From: Nonomuraea sp. SBT364
GTDB taxonomy: Bacteria; Actinomycetota; Actinomycetes; Streptosporangiales; Streptosporangiaceae
NCBI RefSeq assembly: GCF_001083785.1
Contig: NZ_LAVL01000009.1
Coordinates: forward strand, 1-64,000
Length of the DNA stretch: 64,000 nucleotides
Direction: 5' to 3'
Below the pieces are notes generated by a model. That model made no database searches. It was not told where the DNA came from and worked only from the letters and a program-made list of their open reading frames with translations. A program made the position numbers and the translations under genes. Of this stretch, positions 9,293 to 17,555 are shown piece after piece (position 1 is the stretch's first letter; each line of letters begins with the position of its first letter).

Positions 9293-10756
9293 ATGAACGC
9301 GCGTCCTGCTTTGCCGCAGAACGACTATTCAGCCTTGACGCCACCGGAGCTCGGCGCCTGGTCGCCCGCCCTTTCCGTGAGCGTGGTGATACCGGCGCAC
9401 GGCGGGCCGCACCTGGACCTGACGCTCGCGGCGCTGGCGGCGCAGACCTATCCCGGCCACCTCATGGAGGTCCTGGTCGTGGACGACGGCAGCGATCCGC
9501 CGATCAGCCTGCCGGAGATCCGCCCGGACAACACGCGGATCGTCCGCCCGCGCACCGGCTGGGGCATCTCCAACGCCGTCAACACCGGCGCCAACGCCGC
9601 CGACGGCGAGATCATCCAGCGGCTCGACGCCGACATGGTGACCTGCCGCGAGCACATCGAGGCGCTGGCCCGCTGGCATCACGTGACCGACTACCTGGTG
9701 ACGATCGGCATGAAGCAGTTCGTCGAGGCACCGGCGCTGAGCGCCCGTGAGGTGATGAAGGCCGCCCATCTGGGCGAGCTGTTCGACCTGGACCAGGCGG
9801 TGCCGAGCTCCACCGAGGCGACGATCGCCAAGACCGACGGCCTGCGCAAGAGCCGCAATCCCTACCATGTCTGCACCGGCCCGACGTTCGCCCTGCCCAG
9901 GGACGTCTTCCACGCGGCCGGCGGCCTGGATCCCCACGTGCTGCGCGGCGAGGACACCGAGTTCGCCTACCGGCTGGCCATGCAGGGCGTGGTGTTCGTG
10001 CCCGACCCGGAGGCGCGGGCGGTGCACCTGGGGCTGCCCGCCCAGCACCGCGACCGCGAGCGCGCCGTACGGGCCGTCGAGCCCTACCTGGCGCACCGCG
10101 TCCCGCTCCGCCGCGACCTGCGCAAGGACCGGGGCCGCCGTTGGCTGGTGCCGTACGTGGAGATCGTCCTGGACGTCACCGACACCTCCGAGCCGGTGGT
10201 GCGGCGGGCGGTGTCGGCGGCGCTCGACGGCAAGCTGCAGGACGTGGTCGTCACGCTGGTCGGCCCATGGTCGCGGCTGGGTGGCGGGCGGCGGCCGGTG
10301 CTCGGCGACCCGTGCTTCGAGCTGCGGCTGATGCGCGACCTGTTCGCGCACGACGAACGGGTCAGGCTCATCGACGAGGCGGCGCCGACGCCCGCGCCGG
10401 TGCCCTTCCGCTATCGCGGGCCGGTGGACGTGCCGCTGCACCGGGCGACGCTGGACCGGATGGTCGAGACGGCGCAGAAGGACCTGACGGGCGTCCTGGT
10501 CGTGGACCTGCCCGGCGGCCGCACGGCCCGCCTGGAGCGCACCTCGGCGCTGGCCCGCGCGGCGCTGCTCACCGCGCCGGGTGACGACCCCGACGAGGTC
10601 ATCCGCGAGACCCACGGGATCGCGCACGTCTCCCCGGAGCGTTACTGGCCCCAGGCGTCGGAACGGCCACCGGCCCCGGTGACCATCCCCGCCGCGCCGG
10701 ACGCCGCCGAGCAGTCACTGCTGGGCCGCCTGAAATCGGCCCTGCGCCCCAACTGA
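9293..10756 (+). CDS. family 2 glycosyltransferase with extra C-terminal domain
   Basis: 487 aa. The N-terminal GT-A fold (about 25-290) has VSVVIPAH, VVDDGSD (DDG 64-66), the metal-binding DAD at 112-114, and GEDTEFAYRL (ED 220-221) as the expected catalytic acid region. It starts with the NDYSALTPPELGAW signature shared with three other genes in this insert. Residues about 290-450 form a second domain also shared with them, reading like a degenerate GT-A/Rossmann unit without DxD (VVVTLVGPW). No membrane segment. It stands alone, convergent with the gene at 10810-12450. Donor and acceptor are unknown; a role in surface glycan assembly is inferred from the family. Confidence 0.85.
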   Translation: MNARPALPQNDYSALTPPELGAWSPALSVSVVIPAHGGPHLDLTLAALAAQTYPGHLMEVLVVDDGSDPPISLPEIRPDNTRIVRPRTGWGISNAVNTGANAADGEIIQRLDADMVTCREHIEALARWHHVTDYLVTIGMKQFVEAPALSAREVMKAAHLGELFDLDQAVPSSTEATIAKTDGLRKSRNPYHVCTGPTFALPRDVFHAAGGLDPHVLRGEDTEFAYRLAMQGVVFVPDPEARAVHLGLPAQHRDRERAVRAVEPYLAHRVPLRRDLRKDRGRRWLVPYVEIVLDVTDTSEPVVRRAVSAALDGKLQDVVVTLVGPWSRLGGGRRPVLGDPCFELRLMRDLFAHDERVRLIDEAAPTPAPVPFRYRGPVDVPLHRATLDRMVETAQKDLTGVLVVDLPGGRTARLERTSALARAALLTAPGDDPDEVIRETHGIAHVSPERYWPQASERPPAPVTIPAAPDAAEQSLLGRLKSALRPN

Positions 10757-10809
10757 TACCCACGCCCGTCCGCCACGCGCCGCCGCCACTTCCGGGCGGA
10801 GGCGGTGGG

Positions 10810-12450
10810 TCAGGGGCGTGGGGTCTTGCCCAGGGCGCGTTTGACCGTGGTCGTCAGCAGCGTGCGCAGGCTCTCCTGGGCGCGGGCGGCGGCGGCGAGC
10901 CGGCGGCGCAGCTCGCCGCTCTCGCGGCGCAGCGTGCCGACCTCGCGGCGCAGTTCGACGGCGCTCTTGCGCCAGCGGCCCGCCTCCTCACGCCACCTGG
11001 TCATCTGGGCGCGCAGCCGCTCGGCCTCGGCGGCCAGCCGTGCGCTCTCGGCCTCGGCCGCCACCCTCGCGTTGTAGGCGGCACGCCGCCCGGCAGGCTT
11101 GGGCGGCTCCCTGGTGAAGCCGTACGCCTCGCCCTCGACCCACGCCACGCCCGACACCTCGTCGACCACGTCGTCGAGCCGCTCCCCCGGCCGGGCGAGC
11201 AGGCGGGCCCGGGAGAAGTACGCGACGCGCTCCAGCCGGGCGGCCTCGATCCCCGTGGCCGACTCCGCGAGCAGCACGTTGACCAGCCCGAACTCCTCCT
11301 CACGCGCCACGTCCAGGAGCCGGGCCAGGGAGTCCTCGCCGGGCGCCCAGCCGGGCGGCAGGCGCAGCACGTACGGCACGCGGGGGTCGGGCTCGCCGGT
11401 GGTGACGAGGCCGACCCGGCCCTCGTGCTCGTAGTGGCCGTGCACCAGCACCAGGTCCAGGCGCGGGTCCTTCAGCGGGGCCCGGCGGTCGCGCTCCAGG
11501 TCGTCCCACGGGCCCACGACGTGCACGCGCACGTCGTTCACGGTGCCGGCGAGCAGCGCGTCGACGGTGGCGCGCACGTCCTCGTACGGCGCGGTGCCGT
11601 CGACCACGGCCACGACCCCGGGGACCAGCCACTGGCGGCCCGGGTGCGAGCGCAGCCAGCGGTAGGCGGGGATGCGGTCGGCCACGAACGCGTGGCTGAC
11701 GCGGTCGATGCGCGGTTTGTCGCGCATCCGCATGGTGGGGCCGAGGTGGTAGCCGCGGGCCTCGGGCTCGGGCACGAACACCGCGCCGGCCTGCGCCAGG
11801 CGGTAGCCCAGCTCGGTGTCCTGGCCGAGGATCAGCTCGTCGTCCATCGGGCCGGCGGCCTCGACCAGCCGGGCGCCGACCGAGGTGTTGCCGCCCACGT
11901 GCACGCTGAACGGGCGCGGCGAGTTGTCGGTCAGCCCGTTGGTGCGCTCGACCAGGTCGACGATCCAGGCGTGCGGCTCGGCGGGCTCGAAGTACGCCTC
12001 CGGGTCGGCCGGCAGCGAAGCGGGCAGCGCGGCCTCGCTGAAGCGCAGGTAGCCGTAGACCACCAGGTAGGGGGCGGCGTGGTGCCAGCGCATGTGGGCG
12101 GTGAGCGCGCCGGCGGTGAGCACCACGTCGGAGTCGATCCAGTGGATGACGTCGCCGGTCGCCTCGGCGAGACCGGCGTTGCGGGCGCAGGCCCGGCCGG
12201 GGGTCTCGCAGCGGACGAGCCGGGTGCCGGCCGGGCGTTCGGCGGGCAGCCGCAGCGGCGGCGTGGTGCCGTTGTCGACGACGATGACCTCGGTCAGCTC
12301 GGCCGGGTAGGTCTGCCTGGCGAGCCCGGCGAGCGTCAGGTCGAGCTTGTCCTGGCCGCCGTAGGCGGGCACGATCACGCTGACGCGCAGCTCGGGTGTG
12401 TAGCCGGCGGGCGGTCGCAGCGGGCGGTAGTCGTTGCCGCGCAGTCTCAT
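10810..12450 (-). CDS. family 2 glycosyltransferase with coiled-coil tail
   Basis: 546 aa from the ATG at 12450, which overlaps the upstream stop by ATGA. An earlier in-frame start at 12489 lies inside the preceding gene and is less likely. The RGNDYRPLRPP signature is followed by VSVIVPAY, VVDNGTT, DSD at 106-108 and GQDTELGYRLAQAG. A second conserved domain spans about 285-450 (VRVHVVGPW, RLERVAYFSRARLL). The tail (about 465-546) is an Arg/Glu/Ala-rich coiled coil. It is a paralogue of the genes at 9293, 14155 and 17552. It is soluble, so any membrane contact would be through the tail or a partner. Confidence 0.85.
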   Translation of the reverse strand: MRLRGNDYRPLRPPAGYTPELRVSVIVPAYGGQDKLDLTLAGLARQTYPAELTEVIVVDNGTTPPLRLPAERPAGTRLVRCETPGRACARNAGLAEATGDVIHWIDSDVVLTAGALTAHMRWHHAAPYLVVYGYLRFSEAALPASLPADPEAYFEPAEPHAWIVDLVERTNGLTDNSPRPFSVHVGGNTSVGARLVEAAGPMDDELILGQDTELGYRLAQAGAVFVPEPEARGYHLGPTMRMRDKPRIDRVSHAFVADRIPAYRWLRSHPGRQWLVPGVVAVVDGTAPYEDVRATVDALLAGTVNDVRVHVVGPWDDLERDRRAPLKDPRLDLVLVHGHYEHEGRVGLVTTGEPDPRVPYVLRLPPGWAPGEDSLARLLDVAREEEFGLVNVLLAESATGIEAARLERVAYFSRARLLARPGERLDDVVDEVSGVAWVEGEAYGFTREPPKPAGRRAAYNARVAAEAESARLAAEAERLRAQMTRWREEAGRWRKSAVELRREVGTLRRESGELRRRLAAAARAQESLRTLLTTTVKRALGKTPRP

Positions 12451-13508
12451 GCGGCTTCCATGAGCAGGCTCGGGCGGAAGCCGTGCCACTGGTTGGCGGC
12501 GACCTTGAGGAAGTGGCCGAGGGGAAGCTGCCAGGTGTGCCCGCCGCCGAGGCCGCGGCGCAGCACGTAGCCCAGGCCGTGGGTGCGGTAGATGCGGGCG
12601 CCGGACTCGTGGGCGGCCTTGAGGAACTCCCGGTCCACGGCCCGGGGCAGCGCGGGAAAGCCCCCCAGGTCATGAAATGTCGCCCGGGGAACGGTGATCG
12701 TGCCGCCCGCCACGTGGTCGGACCACACCTCGCTCGGGTAGGCCGCCCCGGTGGCGAACGTGGTGCGCCTGATCGTGGTGTCGAGCGGCTCCAGGTAGAA
12801 GAACTCGCCCGCGGTGCCCACCACGTCGGCCCCGGAGTAGGCGGCCGCCATGACCAGGTCGGCCAGGTGGTCGGGGCCGTACCAGTCGTCGTCGTCCCAC
12901 TTGGCCAGGTGGTCGCCGCCGGCCAGCGCCGCCGCCCGGTTGAGCACCTCGCCGAACGGCACCGCGGTCCCGGCCTCCACCCAGGCCACGGGCAGCGGGC
13001 AGGACTCGATCGCCGGGCGCACCTCGTCGTGGGTGACCCCGTGCAGGCCGAGCACGACCTCCACCTCGACGCCGCGCTGGCGGGCCATCCGCTCCAGGGC
13101 CTCGCCGACCCGGGCCGGGCGCTTTGTCGCCATGACGACGCTCACCTTGGGCGTCGTGGCCGGGCGGGCCAGGCGGCGCAGCCGTACGCTGTGCTCCTCC
13201 CTCCGCAGGTCGGCCAGGCAGCGCAGGCCGCCGCCGGGCTCGTGGGCGAGCCAGTCGCGGTCGGTGAGCAGCGTGGCGAGGCCGGCGGGGACCCAGGCGG
13301 GCGCGTGCGCGGCGGTCAGCGGCACCCCGGCGGCGGCGAGCTCCATGATCCCGTCGAGCGGCACCTCGGCGGCGGGCCAGTCGATCTCCAGCCCGCGCAG
13401 GAGCCGAAGTTCCGCGGGGTCGGGCGCCACCCAGGCGCCGTCACGCCAGCGCAGGCACGCCAGCCCCTTCTCCGCCGTGCGGGCGAAGCCGGCCGGGGTG
13501 AGGGACAT
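12447..13508 (-). CDS. family 2-type glycosyltransferase, DDDDW subtype
   Basis: 353 aa. Residues 1-118 are a private domain (PAELRLLRGLEIDWP, EEHSVRLRRLARP). The GT-A domain begins at PKVSVVMATKRP (120) and has KWDDDDWYGPDHL, the acidic DDDD at 205-208. A GGTITVPR segment and a C-terminal YRTHGLGYVLRRG follow. The whole protein aligns by eye with the last 350 residues of the gene at 15645-17555. It is the first gene of a two-gene minus-strand operon, coupled by ATGA to the NDY-type transferase downstream. Its promoter must lie in the divergent region 13509-13720. Confidence 0.85.
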   Translation of the reverse strand: MSLTPAGFARTAEKGLACLRWRDGAWVAPDPAELRLLRGLEIDWPAAEVPLDGIMELAAAGVPLTAAHAPAWVPAGLATLLTDRDWLAHEPGGGLRCLADLRREEHSVRLRRLARPATTPKVSVVMATKRPARVGEALERMARQRGVEVEVVLGLHGVTHDEVRPAIESCPLPVAWVEAGTAVPFGEVLNRAAALAGGDHLAKWDDDDWYGPDHLADLVMAAAYSGADVVGTAGEFFYLEPLDTTIRRTTFATGAAYPSEVWSDHVAGGTITVPRATFHDLGGFPALPRAVDREFLKAAHESGARIYRTHGLGYVLRRGLGGGHTWQLPLGHFLKVAANQWHGFRPSLLMEAA

Positions 13509-13720
13509 GCGCAGCTGCTCCTAGCGGGTCGCACTTGATCGGCGCCTACCTTACGCCGGTTTTTACTCGCGCGTAGCGGTGGGGCTCACTTCCGGCATGA
13601 GGCTGCGAAGCAGATTCACAGTGTGTACACAGCTAACTCTGGCACGGTGGTGACTGTTGTTGAATAAGGTGTCATTAATGCCCTAACGCCCGGATAAGTC
13701 ATAACGAAAGGTTTGAGCGG
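13509..13720. promoter_or_regulatory. divergent control region of the mirrored glycosyltransferase operons
   Basis: 212 bp of relatively AT-rich DNA between the two operon starts. It includes a perfect 10-bp palindrome TGTGTACACA at 13622-13631, a candidate operator about midway. An AAAGG ribosome site at 13707-13711 serves the plus-strand gene. I could not fix -35/-10 pairs with confidence. Both operons could respond to one regulator bound here. Confidence 0.45.
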
Positions 13721-14158
13721 ATGCTTGCGCCCAGCCGGCCGGCAGCCACCGCCGCCGCTCTCGGAGCCCTGGCCCTGGCCGTGCTCGTGCTGCTGGTGCT
13801 CGCGGGCCTGATCTCGTTCGGGGAGGCCGCGGCGGCCGGCGGATTCGTGATCTCGCTCGCCGCGCTCGCCTTCCTGGTCCTCGCCGTACGCCGGATCGAC
13901 GGCAAGGCGCACCGGATCGACCTGCGGGTCAAGAAGTACGAGGCCGAACTGGCCAGGACCACCACCGCGCTGCGGCAGATCGACTCGCGGCTGGACAAGC
14001 TCGTCCGGTCCGTCGAGGAGTCGGGAGCACGGCGCGGCGACGACATCGGCGCCATCCTGGCCTCGCTCGGCGAGGACCGGGTCAACGCCATGGCCCGTGC
14101 CCGAGAGGTGGAGGAGCTTCGCGAGGAGGTCCGCGCGCTCTCCAAGGACCGGGTATGA
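13721..14158 (+). CDS. small membrane protein with cytoplasmic coiled coil
   Basis: 145 aa. Two hydrophobic helices (about 10-29 and 36-57) form a hairpin. They are followed by a basic stretch (RRIDGKAHRIDLRVKKYE) and a long coiled coil (about 60-145) with heptad-like LARTTTALRQIDSRLDKLV. The basic flank predicts a cytoplasmic coiled coil. It opens the plus-strand operon and overlaps the next transferase by ATGA. The glycosyltransferases themselves lack membrane segments but have coiled-coil tails, so this protein could recruit them to the membrane by coiled-coil pairing. That is inference; no family was recognised. Confidence 0.75.
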   Translation: MLAPSRPAATAAALGALALAVLVLLVLAGLISFGEAAAAGGFVISLAALAFLVLAVRRIDGKAHRIDLRVKKYEAELARTTTALRQIDSRLDKLVRSVEESGARRGDDIGAILASLGEDRVNAMARAREVEELREEVRALSKDRV

Positions 14159-15648
14159 CCCGCGTCCGGCACAACGACTACGGCGTGCTGAGCCCGCCCG
14201 CGCTCGGCTCGTGGCAGCCCCGGCTCACCGTGTCCGTGGTCATCCCGGCCTACGACTGCCAGGAGGCGCTGGAGCGCACCGTGGCCTCGCTGGCCGCCCA
14301 GACCTACCCCGCCGGCCTGGTCGACGGCGTCGTCGCCGACGACGGCAGCGACCCGCCGATCCACCTGCCGGGCGCCCGCGTCGTACGGGTGGAGCGGGGC
14401 TGGGGCCGGGGCGCCGCCCGTCAGGCCGGGCAGCTCGCGGCCACCGGTGACGTCATCCACTGGCTCGACGCCGACATGGTGCTGAACCCGGGCCACCTGG
14501 AGGCGCACCTGCGCTGGCACCACCTCATCGACCACGCCGTGGTGATCGGCGAGACGAGATTCGTGGACACGCCTGACGAAGAGGGCGCGCCCACCCCGTA
14601 CACCCTCAAGACGTTGGAGTCGACCCGGAGGCTGCGGGACGCCGGCGCGAGCGCGTACCTGCTGCACACCGGCGCGTCCAGCTCGGTCCGGGCCGAGCTG
14701 CTGCGGGCGGCGGGCGGCGTCGACACCGCGCTGAACATGGCGGAGGACACCGAGCTCGGCTACCGGCTGGCCCAGGCGGGCGCGGTGTTCATCCCCGACC
14801 CGCAGGCCGTCGGCAAGCACGTCGGCCCGTCCACCGTGATGCTGCGGGAGAAGGAGGTGCACCGGCACAACTGGTCCTACCTCGGCGACCACATCCCCGA
14901 CCTGCGCTGGCTGCGCCGCCATCCGCGCCGGATCTGGCTGGTGCCGTACGTGCGGGTCGTCGTGACGGCCACCACCTACGAGGAGACGCGCGCCACGGTC
15001 GACTCCGCGCTGGCCGGCACCCTCGTCGACGCGGCCGTCACGATCGTCGGCCCGTGGGGCGAGCTGACCGGCGAGCGCCGCGCCAGCCTCGACGAGCCGC
15101 TGCTGGACCTGCGGCTGCTGGGCAACCTGTACGCGCACGAGCCGCGCGTGGCGTTCGCCGAGAGCGCGCCCGCGTCCGTCGCGCCCACCCCCTTCTCCGT
15201 GAGCGTCCCCACCGGCTGGGCGCTCGGCGCCGACACGCTCTCCTCCCTGGTACGGCTGGCGGAACAGGACACGCTCGGCCTGGTCAGCGCGGTGCTGTCG
15301 GAGACCGAGGGCGGGGTCGTGGCGGCCAGGCTGGAGCGCACGGCGGCCTTCGCGCGCGCGGCGCGTTTCCCCGGGACGCCGGACGACCTGGTGGACGAGA
15401 TGTTCGGATCGCTGTGGGTGGCCGGCGAGGAGCACGGCTTCACCCCCGTGGACGAGGCGGAGCCGCTGACCGGCGACACGGCCAAGTGGCGGGGCCTCGC
15501 GGCCGGGCGGGCCGCGGAGCTGAAGGCGGCCAGGGCCGAGATCGACCGGCTGTCCGCCGAGGTCGAACGCCTGTCGGCGCCGCCGGGCGACGAGGACGTC
15601 AAGGGGCCGCTGTCGTCCCTGATGAGACACCTGCGGAGCGCCGGATGA
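14155..15648 (+). CDS. family 2 glycosyltransferase with coiled-coil tail
   Basis: 497 aa. The HNDYGVLSPPALGSW signature is followed by VSVVIPAY, a modified ADDGSDPP, DAD at 105-107 and AEDTELGYRLAQAG. The shared second domain (about 275-445) includes TRATVDSALAGTL and TIVGPW. A short coiled-coil tail (about 450-490) ends the protein. Starts and stops overlap by ATGA with both neighbours, so the four plus-strand genes form one translationally coupled unit. Paralogous to the genes at 9293, 10810 and 17552. Confidence 0.86.
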   Translation: MTRVRHNDYGVLSPPALGSWQPRLTVSVVIPAYDCQEALERTVASLAAQTYPAGLVDGVVADDGSDPPIHLPGARVVRVERGWGRGAARQAGQLAATGDVIHWLDADMVLNPGHLEAHLRWHHLIDHAVVIGETRFVDTPDEEGAPTPYTLKTLESTRRLRDAGASAYLLHTGASSSVRAELLRAAGGVDTALNMAEDTELGYRLAQAGAVFIPDPQAVGKHVGPSTVMLREKEVHRHNWSYLGDHIPDLRWLRRHPRRIWLVPYVRVVVTATTYEETRATVDSALAGTLVDAAVTIVGPWGELTGERRASLDEPLLDLRLLGNLYAHEPRVAFAESAPASVAPTPFSVSVPTGWALGADTLSSLVRLAEQDTLGLVSAVLSETEGGVVAARLERTAAFARAARFPGTPDDLVDEMFGSLWVAGEEHGFTPVDEAEPLTGDTAKWRGLAAGRAAELKAARAEIDRLSAEVERLSAPPGDEDVKGPLSSLMRHLRSAG

Positions 15649-17555
15649 TCGACCGGCTGCTGGCCGAGATGCCCAAGGCCCGGGTGTTCCGCACGGGGAT
15701 CGACGACCTGAGCGTGCCGGGCGTCGACCTGGACCGCGACCTGCTGGAGCCGGGCACCGCCGCCGAGACGGCCACGGAGGTGCTGGTGATCGCCCGCACC
15801 CCGGCCGACCTGCGGCGGGCCGCGACCCTGCACAAGCTTTTGCCGGACGCCCGGCGGGTGGTCGTGGCCGTGCTGGACACCCCGGCCGCCCATCCCGCGC
15901 CGGTGCCCACGCCGACGCCCGCGCACCGCTGGCGCGCCCTGGCCGACCTGCGCGTCCACCGTCCCAAGGACCGGGTGTGGGTGGTGGACGCCCGCTTCTC
16001 CGCGCCCACGCCCGCCGGCCGTACCGTGACGGCGACGGCCCGCGCCTTCGCCGGGCACCGGCTCGACGTGATCGCCGCGCCGGCCGCCGCGATCGCCGGC
16101 GTCGGCGCCGCCGACTGGCGGCCCGGCGACCCCAACGCCACCCCCGCCGACGTCACCGGGCCCGTCCCGGAACGCGTCGGGGCGCCGGGCAGCGACCTGG
16201 TCCTGCGCACGCTGGACGCGGAGCCCGCGCCCCTCGCGGTCGTCGACTCCCCCCGGGCCTGGGACGGCGCGGAGACCCCCGTCGAGCGGCCCACGCTCAA
16301 GGCGGCGAGCTGGGAACGGCTGGGCCGGCCGGGAGGCGCGGAACTGTCGCTGGCCGACCCTGACGTGCTCGCCGAGCCGTCCATGATCCCCCCGGTGGAC
16401 GAGCGCCTGGTGAACCCGCAGGGCTTCGTCACCACTCCCACCCGGGGCACGGCCGCGCTGGCCGAACGCGACGGCCGCTGGACGGTGCTGCTGGACGGCA
16501 GACCGGTCACGACGTTCGCCGAGTCGGGCGGCGTGACCGACGCCGACGTGTCCAGGCTGCGCCAGATCCGCGCCGTCGAGATCGACTGGCACCACGCGCA
16601 CAGCGGCCCGCTCGCCGCCGTGCGGGTGCTCGCCGGGCTGGCCGCCGCCGGCGTGCCGCTCTTCGGCGGCCCGGTGCCCCGCTGGGCGGGCGCGCTCGGC
16701 GACGACCTCGTCGCGCTCGTCGAGTCGCCCCCCGACCTGGACGACGACCTGCGGCGCGAGGAGCACAGCATCCGGCTGCGCCGCGCCGCGCTGCGCACGC
16801 ACGGCGTGGCCGCCCGCTGGGAGCAGCTCGGCGCCCCGGCGCCCGCTCCCCCGCTGACCTCGGTCCTGCTCGCGACCCGGCGCACCGACATGGTCGGCTT
16901 CGCGCTCGGCCAGATCGCCCGCCAGCGCGAGGCCCGGCTGGAAGTCGTCCTGGCGCTGCACGGCGTCCCGCCGGGCCATCCGGACGTGGCCGCCGCTGTG
17001 GCGGCCTACGACGGGCCGCTGACCGTGTTCGAGGCCGACGCGCAGGCGGTGTTCGGCGAGGTGCTGAACGAGGCCGCGACCAGGGCGTCGGGGTCGTTCC
17101 TGCTGAAGATGGACGACGACGACTGGTACGGCCCGGACTTCCTGTCGGATCTGCTGCTGGCGCACTCGTACTCGGGGGCGCAGGTCGTGGGGACGGTGCC
17201 GGAGTTCGTCTACCTGTCGTCGATCGACGTCACCGTGCACCGCAAGCAGTTCACCGAGCAGATCACCAGCTTCGTCGCGGGCGGCACCATCCTGGTGGAG
17301 CGCTCGGCGTTCCAGGCGGTGGGCGGGTTCCGGCCGCTGCGGCGCTCGGTCGACACCCAGTTCCAGGAGGCGCTGCAGGCGGCGGGCGGCCAGATCTACC
17401 GCACCCACGGCCTCGGCTACATCCTGCGCCGCGGCCCCGCGGCCAACCACACGTGGCGGGAGCCGATCGGCACGTTCCTGCAGCGCAACCGGCAGCAGTG
17501 GCGCGGTTTCCGGCCGAGCGCCCTCATGGAGCTCGACGGGAGCCCGCGTCCATGA
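15645..17555 (+). CDS. two-part protein: unknown N-terminal domain fused to DDDDW-type glycosyltransferase
   Basis: 636 aa from the ATG at 15645 (ATGA overlap; the frame is open further upstream but inside the previous gene). Residues about 270-636 match the complete gene at 12447-13508: EIDWHHAHSGP, EEHSIRLRRAAL, KMDDDDWYGPDF (DDDD 490-493), and a C-terminal YRTHGLGYILRRGP. Residues 1-260 are an additional alpha/beta domain (TEVLVIARTPADLRRAATL, RRVVVAVLDTP) that I do not recognise; it could bind a nucleotide or another sugar donor. It is a fusion relative to its paralogue. Cytosolic, no signal peptide. Confidence 0.82.
   Translation: MIDRLLAEMPKARVFRTGIDDLSVPGVDLDRDLLEPGTAAETATEVLVIARTPADLRRAATLHKLLPDARRVVVAVLDTPAAHPAPVPTPTPAHRWRALADLRVHRPKDRVWVVDARFSAPTPAGRTVTATARAFAGHRLDVIAAPAAAIAGVGAADWRPGDPNATPADVTGPVPERVGAPGSDLVLRTLDAEPAPLAVVDSPRAWDGAETPVERPTLKAASWERLGRPGGAELSLADPDVLAEPSMIPPVDERLVNPQGFVTTPTRGTAALAERDGRWTVLLDGRPVTTFAESGGVTDADVSRLRQIRAVEIDWHHAHSGPLAAVRVLAGLAAAGVPLFGGPVPRWAGALGDDLVALVESPPDLDDDLRREEHSIRLRRAALRTHGVAARWEQLGAPAPAPPLTSVLLATRRTDMVGFALGQIARQREARLEVVLALHGVPPGHPDVAAAVAAYDGPLTVFEADAQAVFGEVLNEAATRASGSFLLKMDDDDWYGPDFLSDLLLAHSYSGAQVVGTVPEFVYLSSIDVTVHRKQFTEQITSFVAGGTILVERSAFQAVGGFRPLRRSVDTQFQEALQAAGGQIYRTHGLGYILRRGPAANHTWREPIGTFLQRNRQQWRGFRPSALMELDGSPRP

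Noticed and set aside
14976-17450. 824-codon minus-strand frame opposite the glycosyltransferase operon
   Set aside because: Antisense shadow of 14155-17555; no recognisable domain, and the sense genes are well supported.
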